Below, one piece after another: positions 1 through 9,538 of a DNA stretch of 64,000 bases. This stretch comes from Granulicella arctica. Its GTDB lineage: Bacteria; Acidobacteriota; Terriglobia; Terriglobales; Acidobacteriaceae. The stretch lies in assembly GCF_025685605.1 (NCBI RefSeq), contig NZ_JAGTUT010000001.1, positions 1,178,001-1,242,000 of the forward strand. Direction: 5' to 3'. A program made the position numbers and the translations under genes. The stretch's first letter is position 1. The number at the start of each line of letters is the position of its first letter. Under the pieces are notes generated by a model. The model was given only the letters and a program-made list of their open reading frames with translations, searched no databases and had not been told where the DNA came from.

Positions 1-2165
1 GCTATCCCGATCTGCTGCTTGGCGACCTGCCACTGGTCTATCCGTTCATCATCAACGACCCGGGCGAGGGTAGTCAGTCGAAGCGACGCGCTCATGCTGT
101 GATCGTCGATCACCTGACGCCACCGATGACCTCTGCAGAAACCTATGGTGCCTTGGCTGAGTTGAACCAGCTGGTGAACGAGTACTATGCCGTCGAAAAG
201 CTCGACCCGACCAAGCTGCCGTACCTGCAACAGCAGATCTGGGAGTTAGTTGCACAGACTAACCTGAAGGCAGACCTCGACCTCAAGACGATGCTGACGC
301 GGGAGCGTGGCGATCACAGCCACGAGTGGGATGACTCACTTACTCCCGAAGGAATCCCTACCACGCTTGCATCGATGAATGGCAACGAGGTCGCCCACCT
401 TATCGAGGATCTTGACGGCTACCTGTGCGAGCTTGGCATGGCACAGATTCGGAGTGGGCTGCATATTCTTGGGCAGATGCCACCGCTGCCGGAGATGCTT
501 CGGTCGCTGACACGGCTTTCGAACACCGGCGCGCCGAGCCTACAGGCAAGTCTGTTGAGCGCCTTCGATTTTGACCTGACTGAGCTGCTGGCCAAACCCG
601 GCGAGCGGCTACAGGAGACACGAGACGTTCTCGGTCGCACCTGCTATACCCATGCTGATGTACTCGAGGCGGTCGATCAGGCTTCGCTTGATCTGTACAC
701 CATGCTCGAGACACTCGGCTTTCGCGAGGAAGTCATTCTGAAGGTTCAGCAGGCGGTCCTTGGACTGACGAACGAGCAGGTCACCACGGTCCTTACATTC
801 GCATGTGCCGACCTTATGCCGAAGCTCGAAGAGACAGGCGACGAGGTGGAGCATCTTCTCGATGCGCTTGAAGGCAAGTACATTCCTGCGGGACCCGCTG
901 GCGCTCCGACACGAGGAATGGCCCACATTCTTCCCACGGGACGGAACTTCTATGCGGTCGATCCTCGCGCACTTCCCTCGCAGGCCGCGTGGCGTGTAGG
1001 ACAGCAACTTGCGCATGAGGCGATTGAGCGGTTCCGCAAAGAAGAAGGACAGTATCCCGAGATGATGGGCTTGAGCGTCTGGGGGACTTCGCAGATGCGC
1101 ACGCACGGCGATGACATTGCCGAAGCGTTTGCGCTGCTCGGCGTAGAGCCTCTGTGGAATGCGCAGTCGCGACGACTGGAAGGGATCTCTGCGATCTCAC
1201 TTGATCAATTGGGCCGGCCGCGAGTTGACGTCACGCTTCGCATCAGCGGATTCTTCCGCGATGCCTTTCCTCACTTGATTGAGATGTTTGATCAGGCTGT
1301 GTCGCTGGTCGTCGAACTTGATGAACCACTGGATCAGAACTATCCCAAAAAACACTATCTGGCCGATCTGCAAGCACACCAGGAACTGCCCGCGCACGAG
1401 GCTGAGGCGCAGGCCCGATATCGTATCTTCGGGTCCAAACCAGGCTCTTATGGCGCGGGTATCCTGCCGCTGATTGAGAGTGGGAACTGGCAGGGCGATC
1501 AGGACTTTGCGCGCGCATTTCTTGCATGGGGCGGATACGCCTATGGCAAGGGTGCGGACGGCGTAGACGCTCAACCTGTCTTTGCGGAGCGTCTGAAATC
1601 CATCCAGGTTGCGCTTCATAACCAAGACAACCGTGAACACGACATCTTCGATTCCGATGACTACTTCCAGTTTCACGGTGGAATGATTGCCTCGATCCGC
1701 GCGTTGACGGGTAATCAACCCAAGGCCTACTTCGGTGACAGCTCACGCCCGGAGTCTGCCCAGATTCGGGACTTGAAGGAAGAGGCTTTGCGCGTCTATC
1801 GATCGCGAGTCATCAATCCGAAGTGGATCGAAAGCATCAAGCAGCATGGCTATAAGGGAGGTCTTGAACTAGCTGCCACCGTGGACTACATCTTTGGTTT
1901 CGATGCCACGGCGCAGATCGCTCCAGACTTCATCTACGAAGGACTCGCAGAGCACTATGCGCTTTCTCAAGAGATGCGCGAGTTTCTCGGCGCTTCCAAT
2001 CCATGGGCTCTGAACGCAATCGCGGAACGTCTACTGGAGGCGGCAAAACGCGAACTCTGGGAAAATCCTGCTCCAGAGACTCTCGATGCTCTTCGGCAGG
2101 TCTTGCTGGAGGCTGAAACGCTGCTTGAGGCGCGGGGCGAACACAAGCGGGAGGCAGTCTCTTGA
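1..2165 (+). CDS. cobN: Cobaltochelatase large subunit CobN (5' end outside window)
   Basis: This is the C-terminal part, about 720 residues, of a CobN/BchH-family chelatase subunit. The frame is open from base 3 and enters the window inside the gene. Visible conserved stretches include [11 protein letters not shown] and [15 protein letters not shown] near the left edge, FRDAFPHL, the [12 protein letters not shown] region and FGYAYGKG-like [11 protein letters not shown], then the [15 protein letters not shown] segment typical of CobN. In the aerobic pathway CobN carries the corrin and inserts cobalt into hydrogenobyrinic acid a,c-diamide, using an ATPase motor; some CobN proteins work with other corrinoids. 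Full-length family members are about 1200-1400 residues, so roughly half is missing here only because of the window. The stop codon overlaps the TTG start of the fused ATPase-VWA gene (TTGA), so the two chelatase parts are probably translationally coupled. Confidence 0.95.
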   Translation, partial: YPDLLLGDLPLVYPFIINDPGEGSQSKRRAHAVIVDHLTPPMTSAETYGALAELNQLVNEYYAVEKLDPTKLPYLQQQIWELVAQTNLKADLDLKTMLTRERGDHSHEWDDSLTPEGIPTTLASMNGNEVAHLIEDLDGYLCELGMAQIRSGLHILGQMPPLPEMLRSLTRLSNTGAPSLQASLLSAFDFDLTELLAKPGERLQETRDVLGRTCYTHADVLEAVDQASLDLYTMLETLGFREEVILKVQQAVLGLTNEQVTTVLTFACADLMPKLEETGDEVEHLLDALEGKYIPAGPAGAPTRGMAHILPTGRNFYAVDPRALPSQAAWRVGQQLAHEAIERFRKEEGQYPEMMGLSVWGTSQMRTHGDDIAEAFALLGVEPLWNAQSRRLEGISAISLDQLGRPRVDVTLRISGFFRDAFPHLIEMFDQAVSLVVELDEPLDQNYPKKHYLADLQAHQELPAHEAEAQARYRIFGSKPGSYGAGILPLIESGNWQGDQDFARAFLAWGGYAYGKGADGVDAQPVFAERLKSIQVALHNQDNREHDIFDSDDYFQFHGGMIASIRALTGNQPKAYFGDSSRPESAQIRDLKEEALRVYRSRVINPKWIESIKQHGYKGGLELAATVDYIFGFDATAQIAPDFIYEGLAEHYALSQEMREFLGASNPWALNAIAERLLEAAKRELWENPAPETLDALRQVLLEAETLLEARGEHKREAVS

Positions 2166-3901
2166 AGGGGGGCACCTATCCATTCTCGGCGATCGTCGGC
2201 CAGGAGCAGATGAAGCTGGCTCTTCTACTCGCGGCAGTGGATTGGAGGCTTGGCGTGCTCTTGCGCGGCGATAAAGGTGCCGGTAAAACAACGACTGCGC
2301 GCGCTCTGGCTGCACTGCTTCCCTCCCCTGCTCCGTTTATCAATCTGCCGATCGGCGCTACGGAGGACCGGCTGCTTGGCGGCCTGCACCTCGAGAGCAC
2401 ACTCGCGGGCAAGCCCATGCTAAAGCCGGGTCTGCTCTCAGAGGCGCATGGAGGCGTACTCTACGTCGACGAGATCAATCTCCTTCCTGCTCACCTTGGC
2501 GACTCTCTCCTTGATACCGCTGCGAGCGGCGTCAACGTAGTCGAACGCGACGGCCTCAGTGCGAGCCACCCGGCGGAGTTTGTCCTGCTTGGCAGCATGA
2601 ACCCCGAAGAAGGGTCACTTCGTCCACAGCTTCTCGACCGGTTTGCGCTCTCTGTCGACATTGCCGCGTCGCTCGACCCGTTAGAGCGCAGCGAAGTACT
2701 CGCGCGTCGCATGAGCTTCGATCGTGACCTTGAGGCATTTGGACGAGACTGGTCTCGCGATCAGGAGATCCTTCAAATGAGGATCGCTACAGCGCGAAAG
2801 TCTCTGCCTCATGTGATCTGCTCAACCGAAATACTTGCCGAGATTAGTGCAATGGTTTGTGAACACGGTGTTCGGTCCCTTCGAGCTGACCTGGCAATCA
2901 TGCGAGCTTCCATGTCATTGGCTGCCCTAGATGGCGATGCTTCCGTTGAGTCGCACCATCTGGTGACCGTGCTTCCTCTTGTACTTGCCCATCGGTCGCG
3001 AGACAGGGGTCCGCAGCGACCGCCTCCACCTCCGTCAAAAGCCGATACCAAGCCGCCGGAGACGGCATCTCAGTCACAAAATCAAGAATCAGCAATAGAG
3101 GAGCGGATCTTCAAACCGAAGGAGGTTGAAGCGCCTGCTCTCCTTGTCACCTCTTCTGATCCACGGAAGTCTGCGGTTATCTCCTCTACAGGTACCGCAA
3201 ACCGTGGGGCCGTAATAGGTGCTCGTCAAGCGGATACTCCCATAGAACTCAATCTCCACGCCACGCTCAAGCATGCGCTTCGCGAGACAGGTACTCTGAA
3301 ACCCCGCAGCTCTGATCTGCACGAACAGGTGCGTGCTTCGAGGCCCGGCACCCGCTACTTATTCGTGATCGATTCGAGCGGTTCCCACGCGGCACAGGAG
3401 CGGATGCGCTCTGTAAAGGGGGCAGTCGCCAGTCTGCTTACACGCTCCTTCAGGCGCGGAGATGAGGTTGCGATCATCATCTTTCGAGGTGTCACCGCAG
3501 AGGTGTTACTCGAGCCTACAGAGTTGCTTGCCGACGCATTGAGAGCTCTCGAATATCTGCCTACGGGCGGCCGCACTCCGCTTGCACACGCGCTAAGCCT
3601 CGCGCAAGAGTTTGTAGATCCTTCGACGTTGCTTTTGTTGTTGACTGACGGTCGTGCCAACGTCTCCATCAACAAGGGCGATCCTTGGCAAGAGGCTCTG
3701 GAAGCCGCGCGGCAACTGTCATGCGCCGCCTTGGTCATCGATACAGAAGATGCGTCTAACGCGCTCGGGCAGACCGGCAAGATTGCAGATGCAATGCGAG
3801 CACGCTTTCTTCGGTTTCAGGAGTTACCAGCCATACAGGACTTGCATATCGAAATGACAACGACTACTACGGCAATGTCAGGGAGCCAACACGGCTTGTG
3901 A
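2162..3901 (+). CDS. Fused ChlI/ChlD-like chelatase subunit (AAA+ ATPase plus VWA domain)
   Basis: A 579-residue magnesium-chelatase-type motor protein. The N-terminal AAA+ module has Walker [10 protein letters not shown] (residues 36-44) and Walker B VLYVDEIN (about 99-106). A Pro/Lys/Glu-rich linker follows (about 280-340), then a C-terminal von Willebrand A domain with the MIDAS motif FVIDSSGS near residue 400 and LLTDGRAN near 493. In BchI/BchD or CobS/CobT systems these activities sit on two proteins; here one polypeptide carries both. Lying immediately downstream of cobN with a TTGA stop/start overlap, it is most likely the ATP-driven partner of CobN in cobalt insertion. The TTG start is supported by the overlap and by the reading frame. 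The sequence cannot exclude a role in magnesium chelation, but no bacteriochlorophyll genes are visible. Confidence 0.9.
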   Translation: MKGGTYPFSAIVGQEQMKLALLLAAVDWRLGVLLRGDKGAGKTTTARALAALLPSPAPFINLPIGATEDRLLGGLHLESTLAGKPMLKPGLLSEAHGGVLYVDEINLLPAHLGDSLLDTAASGVNVVERDGLSASHPAEFVLLGSMNPEEGSLRPQLLDRFALSVDIAASLDPLERSEVLARRMSFDRDLEAFGRDWSRDQEILQMRIATARKSLPHVICSTEILAEISAMVCEHGVRSLRADLAIMRASMSLAALDGDASVESHHLVTVLPLVLAHRSRDRGPQRPPPPPSKADTKPPETASQSQNQESAIEERIFKPKEVEAPALLVTSSDPRKSAVISSTGTANRGAVIGARQADTPIELNLHATLKHALRETGTLKPRSSDLHEQVRASRPGTRYLFVIDSSGSHAAQERMRSVKGAVASLLTRSFRRGDEVAIIIFRGVTAEVLLEPTELLADALRALEYLPTGGRTPLAHALSLAQEFVDPSTLLLLLTDGRANVSINKGDPWQEALEAARQLSCAALVIDTEDASNALGQTGKIADAMRARFLRFQELPAIQDLHIEMTTTTTAMSGSQHGL

Positions 3902-3944
3902 GTTCAGAGAAAGCTTGGAACGCATCTTCGCAAGCGCTTACCGG

Positions 3945-3973
3945 TTGACCCCCCTCACTGTTCAGGATATAAA
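3945..3973 (+). promoter_or_regulatory. Sigma-70-type promoter of the cob operon
   Basis: TTGACC at 3945-3950 and TATAAA at 3968-3973 are separated by exactly 17 nt, a near-consensus housekeeping promoter. Transcription would begin about 7 nt later, at the first strand of the riboswitch P1 helix. No start-site data exist; this is sequence inference, made stronger by its position directly before the aptamer. Confidence 0.6.
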
Positions 3974-4130
3974 TCGAACATCTGGTGTTCGGGAAGACGG
4001 TGCAAATCCGTCGCTACCCCGTAGCTGTAAGCGTTGAGAGCTTGAACATCTAAAGCCACTGGGGAAATCTTCCTGGGAAGGCCGTTCAAAGTTCAATGAA
4101 GCGCAAGTCAGAAGACCGGCCAGATGCGAT
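3973..4130 (+). ncRNA. Cobalamin riboswitch
   Basis: The stretch carries the hallmark elements of the cobalamin aptamer: GGGAAGACGGTGCAAATCCG at 3991-4010, the GCTACCCCGTAGCTGTAAGC core up to 4033, a GCCACTGGGG...CTGGGAAGGC arm (about 4057-4083), and the B12 box AGTCAGAAGACCGGCC at 4106-4121. The ends close as P1: CATCTGG (3979-3985) pairs with CCAGATG (4120-4126), and ATCG (3973-3976) can extend it with CGAT (4127-4130). It lies between its own promoter and cobU, so adenosyl- or other cobalamin is expected to switch off the 11-gene operon. Confidence 0.93.
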
Positions 4131-4265
4131 TGGGCTACATTCAACTTCGCTGGGAGAGTTGAAGAGCATATCCACATGGTCCCATTGGGGGCGATGTGGC
4201 AGCTGCCTTTCTATAGTTCCCGCTCTGCTTTCTGCACGTCCGCGTGCAAATGCAAGGAGCGTCAC
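4131..4265 (+). promoter_or_regulatory. Riboswitch expression platform and cobU leader
   Basis: Three hairpins can be drawn: TTCAAC/GTTGAA (4141-4146 with 4159-4164), CCACAT/ATGTGG (4173-4178 with 4195-4200, enclosing a C-run and a G-run), and TGCACG/CGTGCA (4233-4238 with 4243-4248). The last ends 6 nt before the Shine-Dalgarno AAGGAG (4254-4259). None has a strong U-run, so translational control through the ribosome site looks more likely than termination, but this is inference. Confidence 0.4.
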
Positions 4266-4829
4266 ATGCACGACCTACCTTCGAGATACGTAACGCTTGT
4301 TCTCGGCGGTGTGCGTAGCGGCAAGAGCCGGTATGCACAGCAGCTTGCTGAGCGATCGGACCGTGTCACCTTCGTCGCGACGGCCGAAGCGCGCAATGAT
4401 GACGAGATGCGTAGCAAGATCCAACGCCATCGGAACGATCGTCCTGCACACTGGACGACGATAGAAGAGCCTTTGGATCTGGGTGGCGCTCTGGAATCTG
4501 CATCGTCCCATTGCGACTTGATCCTCGTCGATTGCCTGACGCTCTTTGCGGCAAACCTGCTTGAAGAAGAAGCAGACCACAACTCGAAACTTGAGGCTCG
4601 TCTAGGCGCGTTCTCCGCTGCTCTTAGCTCTGTTTCCTGTTCAGTGGTGATTGTCTCAAATGAGGTTGGGAGCGGCATCGTTCCTGAGTACCCGCTCGGA
4701 AGGCGTTATCGTGACCTGGTGGGGGAGATCAATCAACGTATCGCAGCACAGTCAGATAACGTGTTGCTGATGATTGCAGGTCTTCCACTCGTTCTCAAAG
4801 GAAGCTTGCAACCCGGGTTCACGTCTTGA
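4266..4829 (+). CDS. cobU: Adenosylcobinamide kinase / guanylyltransferase CobU
   Basis: A 187-residue bifunctional enzyme that phosphorylates adenosylcobinamide and transfers GMP to give adenosylcobinamide-GDP in nucleotide-loop assembly. Walker A GGVRSGKS is at residues 14-21. H55 in the RHRNDRPAHW segment matches the histidine guanylylated in CobU. VDCLTLFAANLL gives Walker B, and the C-terminal SNEVGSGIVPE plus GRRYRDLVGEINQ blocks are family-typical. The ATG at 4266 is chosen because AAGGAG stands 6 nt upstream; an upstream in-frame ATG at 4176 lies inside the regulatory leader and has no ribosome site. First gene behind the riboswitch; its stop overlaps the TTG start of cbiA. Confidence 0.95.
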   Translation: MHDLPSRYVTLVLGGVRSGKSRYAQQLAERSDRVTFVATAEARNDDEMRSKIQRHRNDRPAHWTTIEEPLDLGGALESASSHCDLILVDCLTLFAANLLEEEADHNSKLEARLGAFSAALSSVSCSVVIVSNEVGSGIVPEYPLGRRYRDLVGEINQRIAAQSDNVLLMIAGLPLVLKGSLQPGFTS

Positions 4830-6253
4830 AGGGCCTGCTCATCGCAGGCACTGCGAGTGGAGTGGGGAAGACTACGGTCGTTCTCGCGCTTCTCGCGGCA
4901 ATCGTCAAACGAGGTCAAGTGGTGCAGGCGTTTAAAGGAGGCCCCGACTTCCTCGACACTGGTCATCACGCGCGCATCTCGGGCCGTGCAGCACGAAATT
5001 TAGACACGTGGATGCTCACTGAGGAGGCCAATCGAACGCTCTTTCGTGAAGCGACAAGCGATGTCGATGCAGTGGTCGTCGAGGGAATGATGGGCCTCTT
5101 CGATGGGAAGAGTGGAATCAGTGAAACGGGCAGCAGCGCAGAGATCGCCAAACTGCTGAAGCTACCAGTGGTGCTCGTTCTCGATGCGGCAAAGAGCGCG
5201 CGAAGCATTGCTGCGGTCGTGCTCGGCTTTGAGTTATTTGACCCGCAGCTGGTAATCTCCGGGGTCATCCTTAATCGTTGCGCCAGTGAGCGTCACTTCA
5301 AAATGCTGCAAACTGCCATCGACGCCTCATGCAAGACTCCTGTCCTTGGCTGGCTTCCACGAAATCCTGAGATCACCATCCCCGAACGTCACCTCGGCTT
5401 GCAGACGGTGGAGGAAGCAGTCAGCGATGAATGCGCCACAAAGGAACTCACTCATGTTCTTGCGGCGCTAGCTGAAAAGCACTTTGATCTGGAGCGAATC
5501 CTCGCCCTCGAGTATGTCGAGGAAGTAACACCTCTTCACACTGCGACATGGGAGCCCGAACTGTCGGCCGTCAGAATAGGAGTGGCTCGTGATCGAGCTT
5601 TCTCTTTTTACTATGAAAATAATTTTGACTTGCTCCGCAAACAGGGTGCCGTACTCATTTCATTTAGCCCTCTGAATGATGCGCAGCTTCCGTCAAACCT
5701 CGATGCCTTGTACTTTGGTGGAGGCTACCCAGAGTTGTACGCGGAGCAACTTAGCAAGAATCTAAGCTTGCTACAAGACATCCGGACGTTCTCTGCATTA
5801 GGAGGATTGATCTACGCCGAATGCGGAGGAATGATCTATCTCTCACGGCAGCTTACGACGAGCGATGGCAAAGACCATGAGATGGTGGGTGTTTTGCCCT
5901 TCGCGATGGAAATGACAAATAAGCTGGTGCGGTTCGGCTATGTCACTGTCGAATTTACTCAGAACTGCCTGCTTGGACCAAGTGGGACCACGATCCGGGG
6001 CCACAGCTTCCACTACTCGCATATCACAAAGGTGAGTCCGACTGAGACTAGTTATCGTGTTCACTACTCTCTCTCTGATCGTGAAGAGCTTGAGGGCTAC
6101 GGAGTTGGTAACACTCTAGCAAGCTACGTGCATCTCCATTTTATGGCCAATCCTCTCGTAGCCATGCATTTAGTCGAAGCAGCGCGTCGAACGCAAGTCC
6201 GCTACGACGGAGCGTCTCTTCACCCAATGAATGCTCCCGAGATTACTTCATGA
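4826..6253 (+). CDS. cbiA: Cobyrinate a,c-diamide synthase (CbiA/CobB)
   Basis: A 475-residue glutamine-dependent amidotransferase that converts the a and c acetate side chains of cobyrinic (or hydrogenobyrinic) acid to amides, using ATP and glutamine. The N-terminal dethiobiotin-synthetase-like ATP domain starts with GTASGVGKT (residues 8-16) and contains the PDFLDTGHH and EGMMGLFDG blocks. The C-terminal class I glutaminase-like domain has the nucleophile C333 in YAECGGM, a GGGYPELYAEQL block before it and the histidine region GHSFHYS near residue 395. It starts with TTG inside the cobU stop (TTGA) and ends in an ATGA overlap with cobT. Length is normal for the family. Confidence 0.95.
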   Translation: MKGLLIAGTASGVGKTTVVLALLAAIVKRGQVVQAFKGGPDFLDTGHHARISGRAARNLDTWMLTEEANRTLFREATSDVDAVVVEGMMGLFDGKSGISETGSSAEIAKLLKLPVVLVLDAAKSARSIAAVVLGFELFDPQLVISGVILNRCASERHFKMLQTAIDASCKTPVLGWLPRNPEITIPERHLGLQTVEEAVSDECATKELTHVLAALAEKHFDLERILALEYVEEVTPLHTATWEPELSAVRIGVARDRAFSFYYENNFDLLRKQGAVLISFSPLNDAQLPSNLDALYFGGGYPELYAEQLSKNLSLLQDIRTFSALGGLIYAECGGMIYLSRQLTTSDGKDHEMVGVLPFAMEMTNKLVRFGYVTVEFTQNCLLGPSGTTIRGHSFHYSHITKVSPTETSYRVHYSLSDREELEGYGVGNTLASYVHLHFMANPLVAMHLVEAARRTQVRYDGASLHPMNAPEITS

Positions 6254-7341
6254 ATTCCCTAAGTAACACGCTTGTTAGCCGGGTCATTCAATCGATTGCA
6301 CCTGTGAGTGAGCCTGCTCGACTTCGAGCTCAAAGACATCTTGATACCCTGACCAAACCTCTAGGCAGTCTCGGGCGCCTGGAGCCCCTTGCCGCGCAGA
6401 TAGTAGCTATTCATGATGGACCCTTCAATGAACCAATGAGCAAGGGCGTCTACATCTTTGCAGCAGATCATGGTGTAGCTGAGGAAGGTGTAAGTGCTTA
6501 TCCTCGTGAGGTCACCCACCAGATGGTGCTCAACTTTGTCTCGGGAGGCGCAGCGATTAATGTTCTCGCTCGACTTCACAACGCCACTCTTACGGTTGTC
6601 GATGTGGGAGTCGATGCGGACTTTGGTGCGCTCCCTGGGTTAGTCCACTGCAAGGTCTGCAGAGGAACAAAAAACATGTTGCACGAAGCTGCGATGACTG
6701 ACGAAGAACTTGCGGCCGCCTTGTCTGTCGGCATAAGCATGGCCGATAGAGCCGCTGCAGCAGGTCATGCCGTCGTCGCGATCGGGGAGATGGGGATCGG
6801 CAACACCACTGCCGCCAGTGTCATTACCTGCCAACTCACAGGATCGACACCCGAATTGGCTACAGGTTTAGGTACGGGCGTCGAACCTGCAGCCTATGCG
6901 CGGAAACTTAGCGCGGTTCGTGCAGCTCAGCATAAATATTTTGACTCGCCGATCAGCATTGCCTCCACGCATTCTGCTCTGGAGATCCTTCGCTGCGTTG
7001 GCGGGCTTGAGATTGCTGCGATGACAGGAATGATTCTAGCCGCTGCTCAGAGGAAACTAGTTGTTGTAGTCGACGGCTTTATCTCTGCTGTTGCAGCAGC
7101 CCTCGCAGTCGCGATGGAGCCCCATGTTGCTGGATATTTGATTGCCGGTCATTGCTCTAAAGAGCCGGGACATAAGCTTCTACTTAATTTCTTAGGACTT
7201 ACTCCTGTACTTGATCTAGGCATGCGTCTCGGCGAAGGAACGGGAGCTGTTCTCGCATTTTCGGTTCTGGAGTCTGCTATTCGGCTGTATACAGAGATGG
7301 CAACCTTCGCTTCAGCCCAGGTGAGCGAGGCTTCACAATGA
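6250..7341 (+). CDS. cobT: Nicotinate-nucleotide:dimethylbenzimidazole phosphoribosyltransferase CobT
   Basis: A 363-residue enzyme that makes alpha-ribazole 5'-phosphate, the lower ligand nucleotide, from nicotinate mononucleotide and 5,6-dimethylbenzimidazole (DMB). Recognisable blocks are TKPLGSLGRLE near the N-terminus, DHGVAEEGVSAYP, the GGAAINVLAR block, GEMGIGNTT around residue 178 and the C-terminal GMRLGEGTGA containing the catalytic glutamate E329. ATGA overlaps join it to cbiA upstream and cobS downstream. The presence of bluB in the same run supports DMB as the natural substrate. Confidence 0.95.
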   Translation: MNSLSNTLVSRVIQSIAPVSEPARLRAQRHLDTLTKPLGSLGRLEPLAAQIVAIHDGPFNEPMSKGVYIFAADHGVAEEGVSAYPREVTHQMVLNFVSGGAAINVLARLHNATLTVVDVGVDADFGALPGLVHCKVCRGTKNMLHEAAMTDEELAAALSVGISMADRAAAAGHAVVAIGEMGIGNTTAASVITCQLTGSTPELATGLGTGVEPAAYARKLSAVRAAQHKYFDSPISIASTHSALEILRCVGGLEIAAMTGMILAAAQRKLVVVVDGFISAVAAALAVAMEPHVAGYLIAGHCSKEPGHKLLLNFLGLTPVLDLGMRLGEGTGAVLAFSVLESAIRLYTEMATFASAQVSEASQ

Positions 7342-8141
7342 ACGGCCTTGGGGTTCTACAAAAGTACTACGAGGATCTTCTCACCGCGATCCACTTTCTA
7401 ACCCGCATCCCGGTGCCACTGCCTTCGTATCGGCCTGACTCGCTCGCGTGCAGTGTCAAATTTTTCCCGCTCGTAGGTCTACTTGTAGGAACACTCGCTG
7501 GAGCTACTAATTTACTTGTGGCGCCACATCTACCGAGACTAACTACGTCTCTGATGGTAGTGATCTTCCTTATGCTCCTCACCGGATGCCTCCATGAGGA
7601 TGGCCTCGCTGATGCGGCAGACGGCTTTGGGGGCGGATGGGATCGTGCTCAAATCATGCGCATCATGCGCGATAGCCGCATCGGAACCTATGGGGCTGCT
7701 ACTCTCACAACCAGCCTGCTAGCCAGGATAGTCTTGCTCTCCTCTATAACAATGCAGGAGGTATTGGCTTACCTCATCACGGCGCATGTACTTTCGCGTT
7801 GGACGGCGCTTCCGCTGGGCTTTTATCTTCAGGCTGCAAGCAGTCTTGATTCCCCCACAGGCCATCCATCCTCAGATAAGCCATCGGGTCATCAGGGGGC
7901 TCGCATCGCCGGAACCATAACACGCAGCACCCTGGTCTCGGGAACGCTCTATAGCTTCGCAATTGCTTTCATAGCACTGCGGTCTCACGCCTTCGCACCG
8001 ATCGTCGCAGCAGTCGTAGTGACCCTTCTAAGCGGGTTCCTCTATAGACGTAAGCTCGGCGGCGCTACCGGTGATTGCTTCGGCGCAACGAACCAACTTA
8101 CAGAGATCGGTGTTTATCTTGCTGGTGCGTGGACCGTATGA
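7338..8141 (+). CDS. cobS: Adenosylcobinamide-GDP ribazoletransferase (cobalamin-5'-phosphate synthase) CobS
   Basis: A 267-residue polytopic inner-membrane enzyme that joins adenosylcobinamide-GDP to alpha-ribazole(-phosphate), the final condensation of the coenzyme. Typical motifs are FLTRIPVPLP close to the N-terminus, the acidic metal-binding stretch HEDGLADAADGFGGG followed by RIMRDSRIGTYGA, and GGATGDCFGATNQ near the C-terminus. Several hydrophobic segments fit multiple membrane helices. ATGA overlaps link it to cobT and to the phosphatase gene, as expected for proteins that act at one membrane-associated complex. Confidence 0.95.
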   Translation: MNGLGVLQKYYEDLLTAIHFLTRIPVPLPSYRPDSLACSVKFFPLVGLLVGTLAGATNLLVAPHLPRLTTSLMVVIFLMLLTGCLHEDGLADAADGFGGGWDRAQIMRIMRDSRIGTYGAATLTTSLLARIVLLSSITMQEVLAYLITAHVLSRWTALPLGFYLQAASSLDSPTGHPSSDKPSGHQGARIAGTITRSTLVSGTLYSFAIAFIALRSHAFAPIVAAVVVTLLSGFLYRRKLGGATGDCFGATNQLTEIGVYLAGAWTV

Positions 8142-8728
8142 TTCATTACGGCGGCCTTTTAGTGATTCGACATGCAGAGACACGCATGGCTGGCACATTT
8201 TGTGGTCATTCGGATCCGCCGATCAACTCTGCGGGACATGGACAACTGCTAGAGCTTCTTAAATCTCTGGAGAACGAGCCTATCGATTCCGTCTATACCA
8301 GCGACCTCCAGCGGGCAAAGATGACGGCTGAAGCAGTCGCCAAGAGTTCCAATGCTCCGGTCATAGAACGTAAAAACTTGCGAGAAATAGGTTTTGGAGA
8401 CTGGGAGGGATTGACCTGGCTAGAGATAGAGCAACGAGACCCCGCGTATTCAAAGCTATGGCTAGAGGCCTTCCCCGATGCATCTGCTCCTGGCGGAGAA
8501 CAATATGGGACCTTCAAGAAACGAATCTTGACAGAGATAGCTCAGCTTCAAGAACTCACAATCAACCAAAGATGCGCTGTGGTCACCCACGCTGGAGCCA
8601 TGCAAGTTATCTTGACGGAACTATGCGGTCTTAACAGCGGTTCATCGTGGGAATTAACCAAACCATACTGTAGCTTTTTCGATTATCCACTATCGGCATC
8701 AACACGCAAAAGCGAGCGTCAGCGATGA
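8138..8728 (+). CDS. cobC: Histidine phosphatase, probable alpha-ribazole phosphatase CobC
   Basis: A 196-residue member of the histidine phosphatase superfamily. The catalytic RHAE motif has H12 as the phospho-acceptor (VIRHAET), followed by GHSDPPINSAG. The second histidine, H151, lies in VVTHAGAMQ, and E84-region GDWEGLTW supplies the acidic residue. By position in the operon it should remove the 5'-phosphate from alpha-ribazole phosphate or cobalamin 5'-phosphate. The ATG at 8138 forms ATGA with the cobS stop; a longer in-frame start at 8075 would lie well inside cobS and is unlikely. Superfamily substrate ranges are broad, so the substrate is inferred from context. Confidence 0.85.
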   Translation: MIHYGGLLVIRHAETRMAGTFCGHSDPPINSAGHGQLLELLKSLENEPIDSVYTSDLQRAKMTAEAVAKSSNAPVIERKNLREIGFGDWEGLTWLEIEQRDPAYSKLWLEAFPDASAPGGEQYGTFKKRILTEIAQLQELTINQRCAVVTHAGAMQVILTELCGLNSGSSWELTKPYCSFFDYPLSASTRKSERQR

Positions 8729-9528
8729 GCCACCAGAACGTTCACGTTCGAGAGTTGGCAGGCTGGGGCTTCGACACGAGTGAGTATCGTCCAGCCTGTG
8801 AATCAGGAAAAGTAGAAAGAGCGTGCGAGCAGGTGGCTCTAAGAAAGGCCTACCAACTCTTAGACATTATCGTCCCCGATGTAAACGAAAGGTTTATTCC
8901 TCTTCTCGATCACCATTCTTCGCGTTTAGATCTCAGGGAGGAGATGGCTGGGCTTGATTGGACACTAGGCGTTGTTGATATTCGGTCGCTTCTTGCCTTT
9001 CAGCGCCGCATTTTTTTCAGCTCAAAACGAGTCCTCGATGCTGTGCCGAAACATGACGACGAGAGCGCATTAGTGCAGTTCTCTTTCGCTGACCCCAGGC
9101 CTGTCACTTACGATCTGAAACGCGAGAAGGACAACACGCGCTATCTCTTGCAGACAGATGATCCCAACGTTCATTTCCGCCCGTCGAGCAACAAGCTGTC
9201 TCCCTTGGTTGTACACGGGGGAAGTCCATTCTTTGAAGTCGCTCAGTATCGAGAGCGCTGGTTCCTGCGCGATGGTTATCATCGTGCTTTTGCTCTGATG
9301 CAGGCCGGCGTTTATATACTTCCAGCCGTTATAGTGCGAGCAAGAACACTGGAAGAGCTAGGAGCCACGCAGCCATGGTTTTTTCCGGAAGCGATTCTTC
9401 TCTCTCAGTCTCCACCGTTAGTAGCCGATTTTTTAGATAATTCTCTTGTCTTGGAATATGATCGGCCGCGGCTCATCAAGAAGCTATGTGTCACGATAGA
9501 AGAGACCTTCGTACCTTTCACACTGTGA
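8725..9528 (+). CDS. Unrecognised protein in the cobalamin operon, ParB-like RDGYHR motif
   Basis: A 267-residue soluble-looking protein that I do not recognise. No signal peptide or membrane segment is visible. The clearest motif is WFLRDGYHRAFALMQAGV (about residues 176-193), which resembles the DGxHR signature of ParB/sulfiredoxin-fold nucleotide-binding domains. It is followed by a V-x-V-R-A-R stretch. The N-terminal third contains LDIIVPDVNERFIPLLDHH and a tryptophan/aspartate-rich stretch. It starts in an ATGA overlap with cobC, and its stop abuts the GAGGAG ribosome site of the adenosyltransferase gene, so it is embedded in the operon and should be riboswitch-controlled. A chaperone, regulator or cofactor-handling role is possible, but no function can be assigned from sequence. 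Confidence 0.85.
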   Translation: MSHQNVHVRELAGWGFDTSEYRPACESGKVERACEQVALRKAYQLLDIIVPDVNERFIPLLDHHSSRLDLREEMAGLDWTLGVVDIRSLLAFQRRIFFSSKRVLDAVPKHDDESALVQFSFADPRPVTYDLKREKDNTRYLLQTDDPNVHFRPSSNKLSPLVVHGGSPFFEVAQYRERWFLRDGYHRAFALMQAGVYILPAVIVRARTLEELGATQPWFFPEAILLSQSPPLVADFLDNSLVLEYDRPRLIKKLCVTIEETFVPFTL

Positions 9529-9538
9529 GGAGATATTT

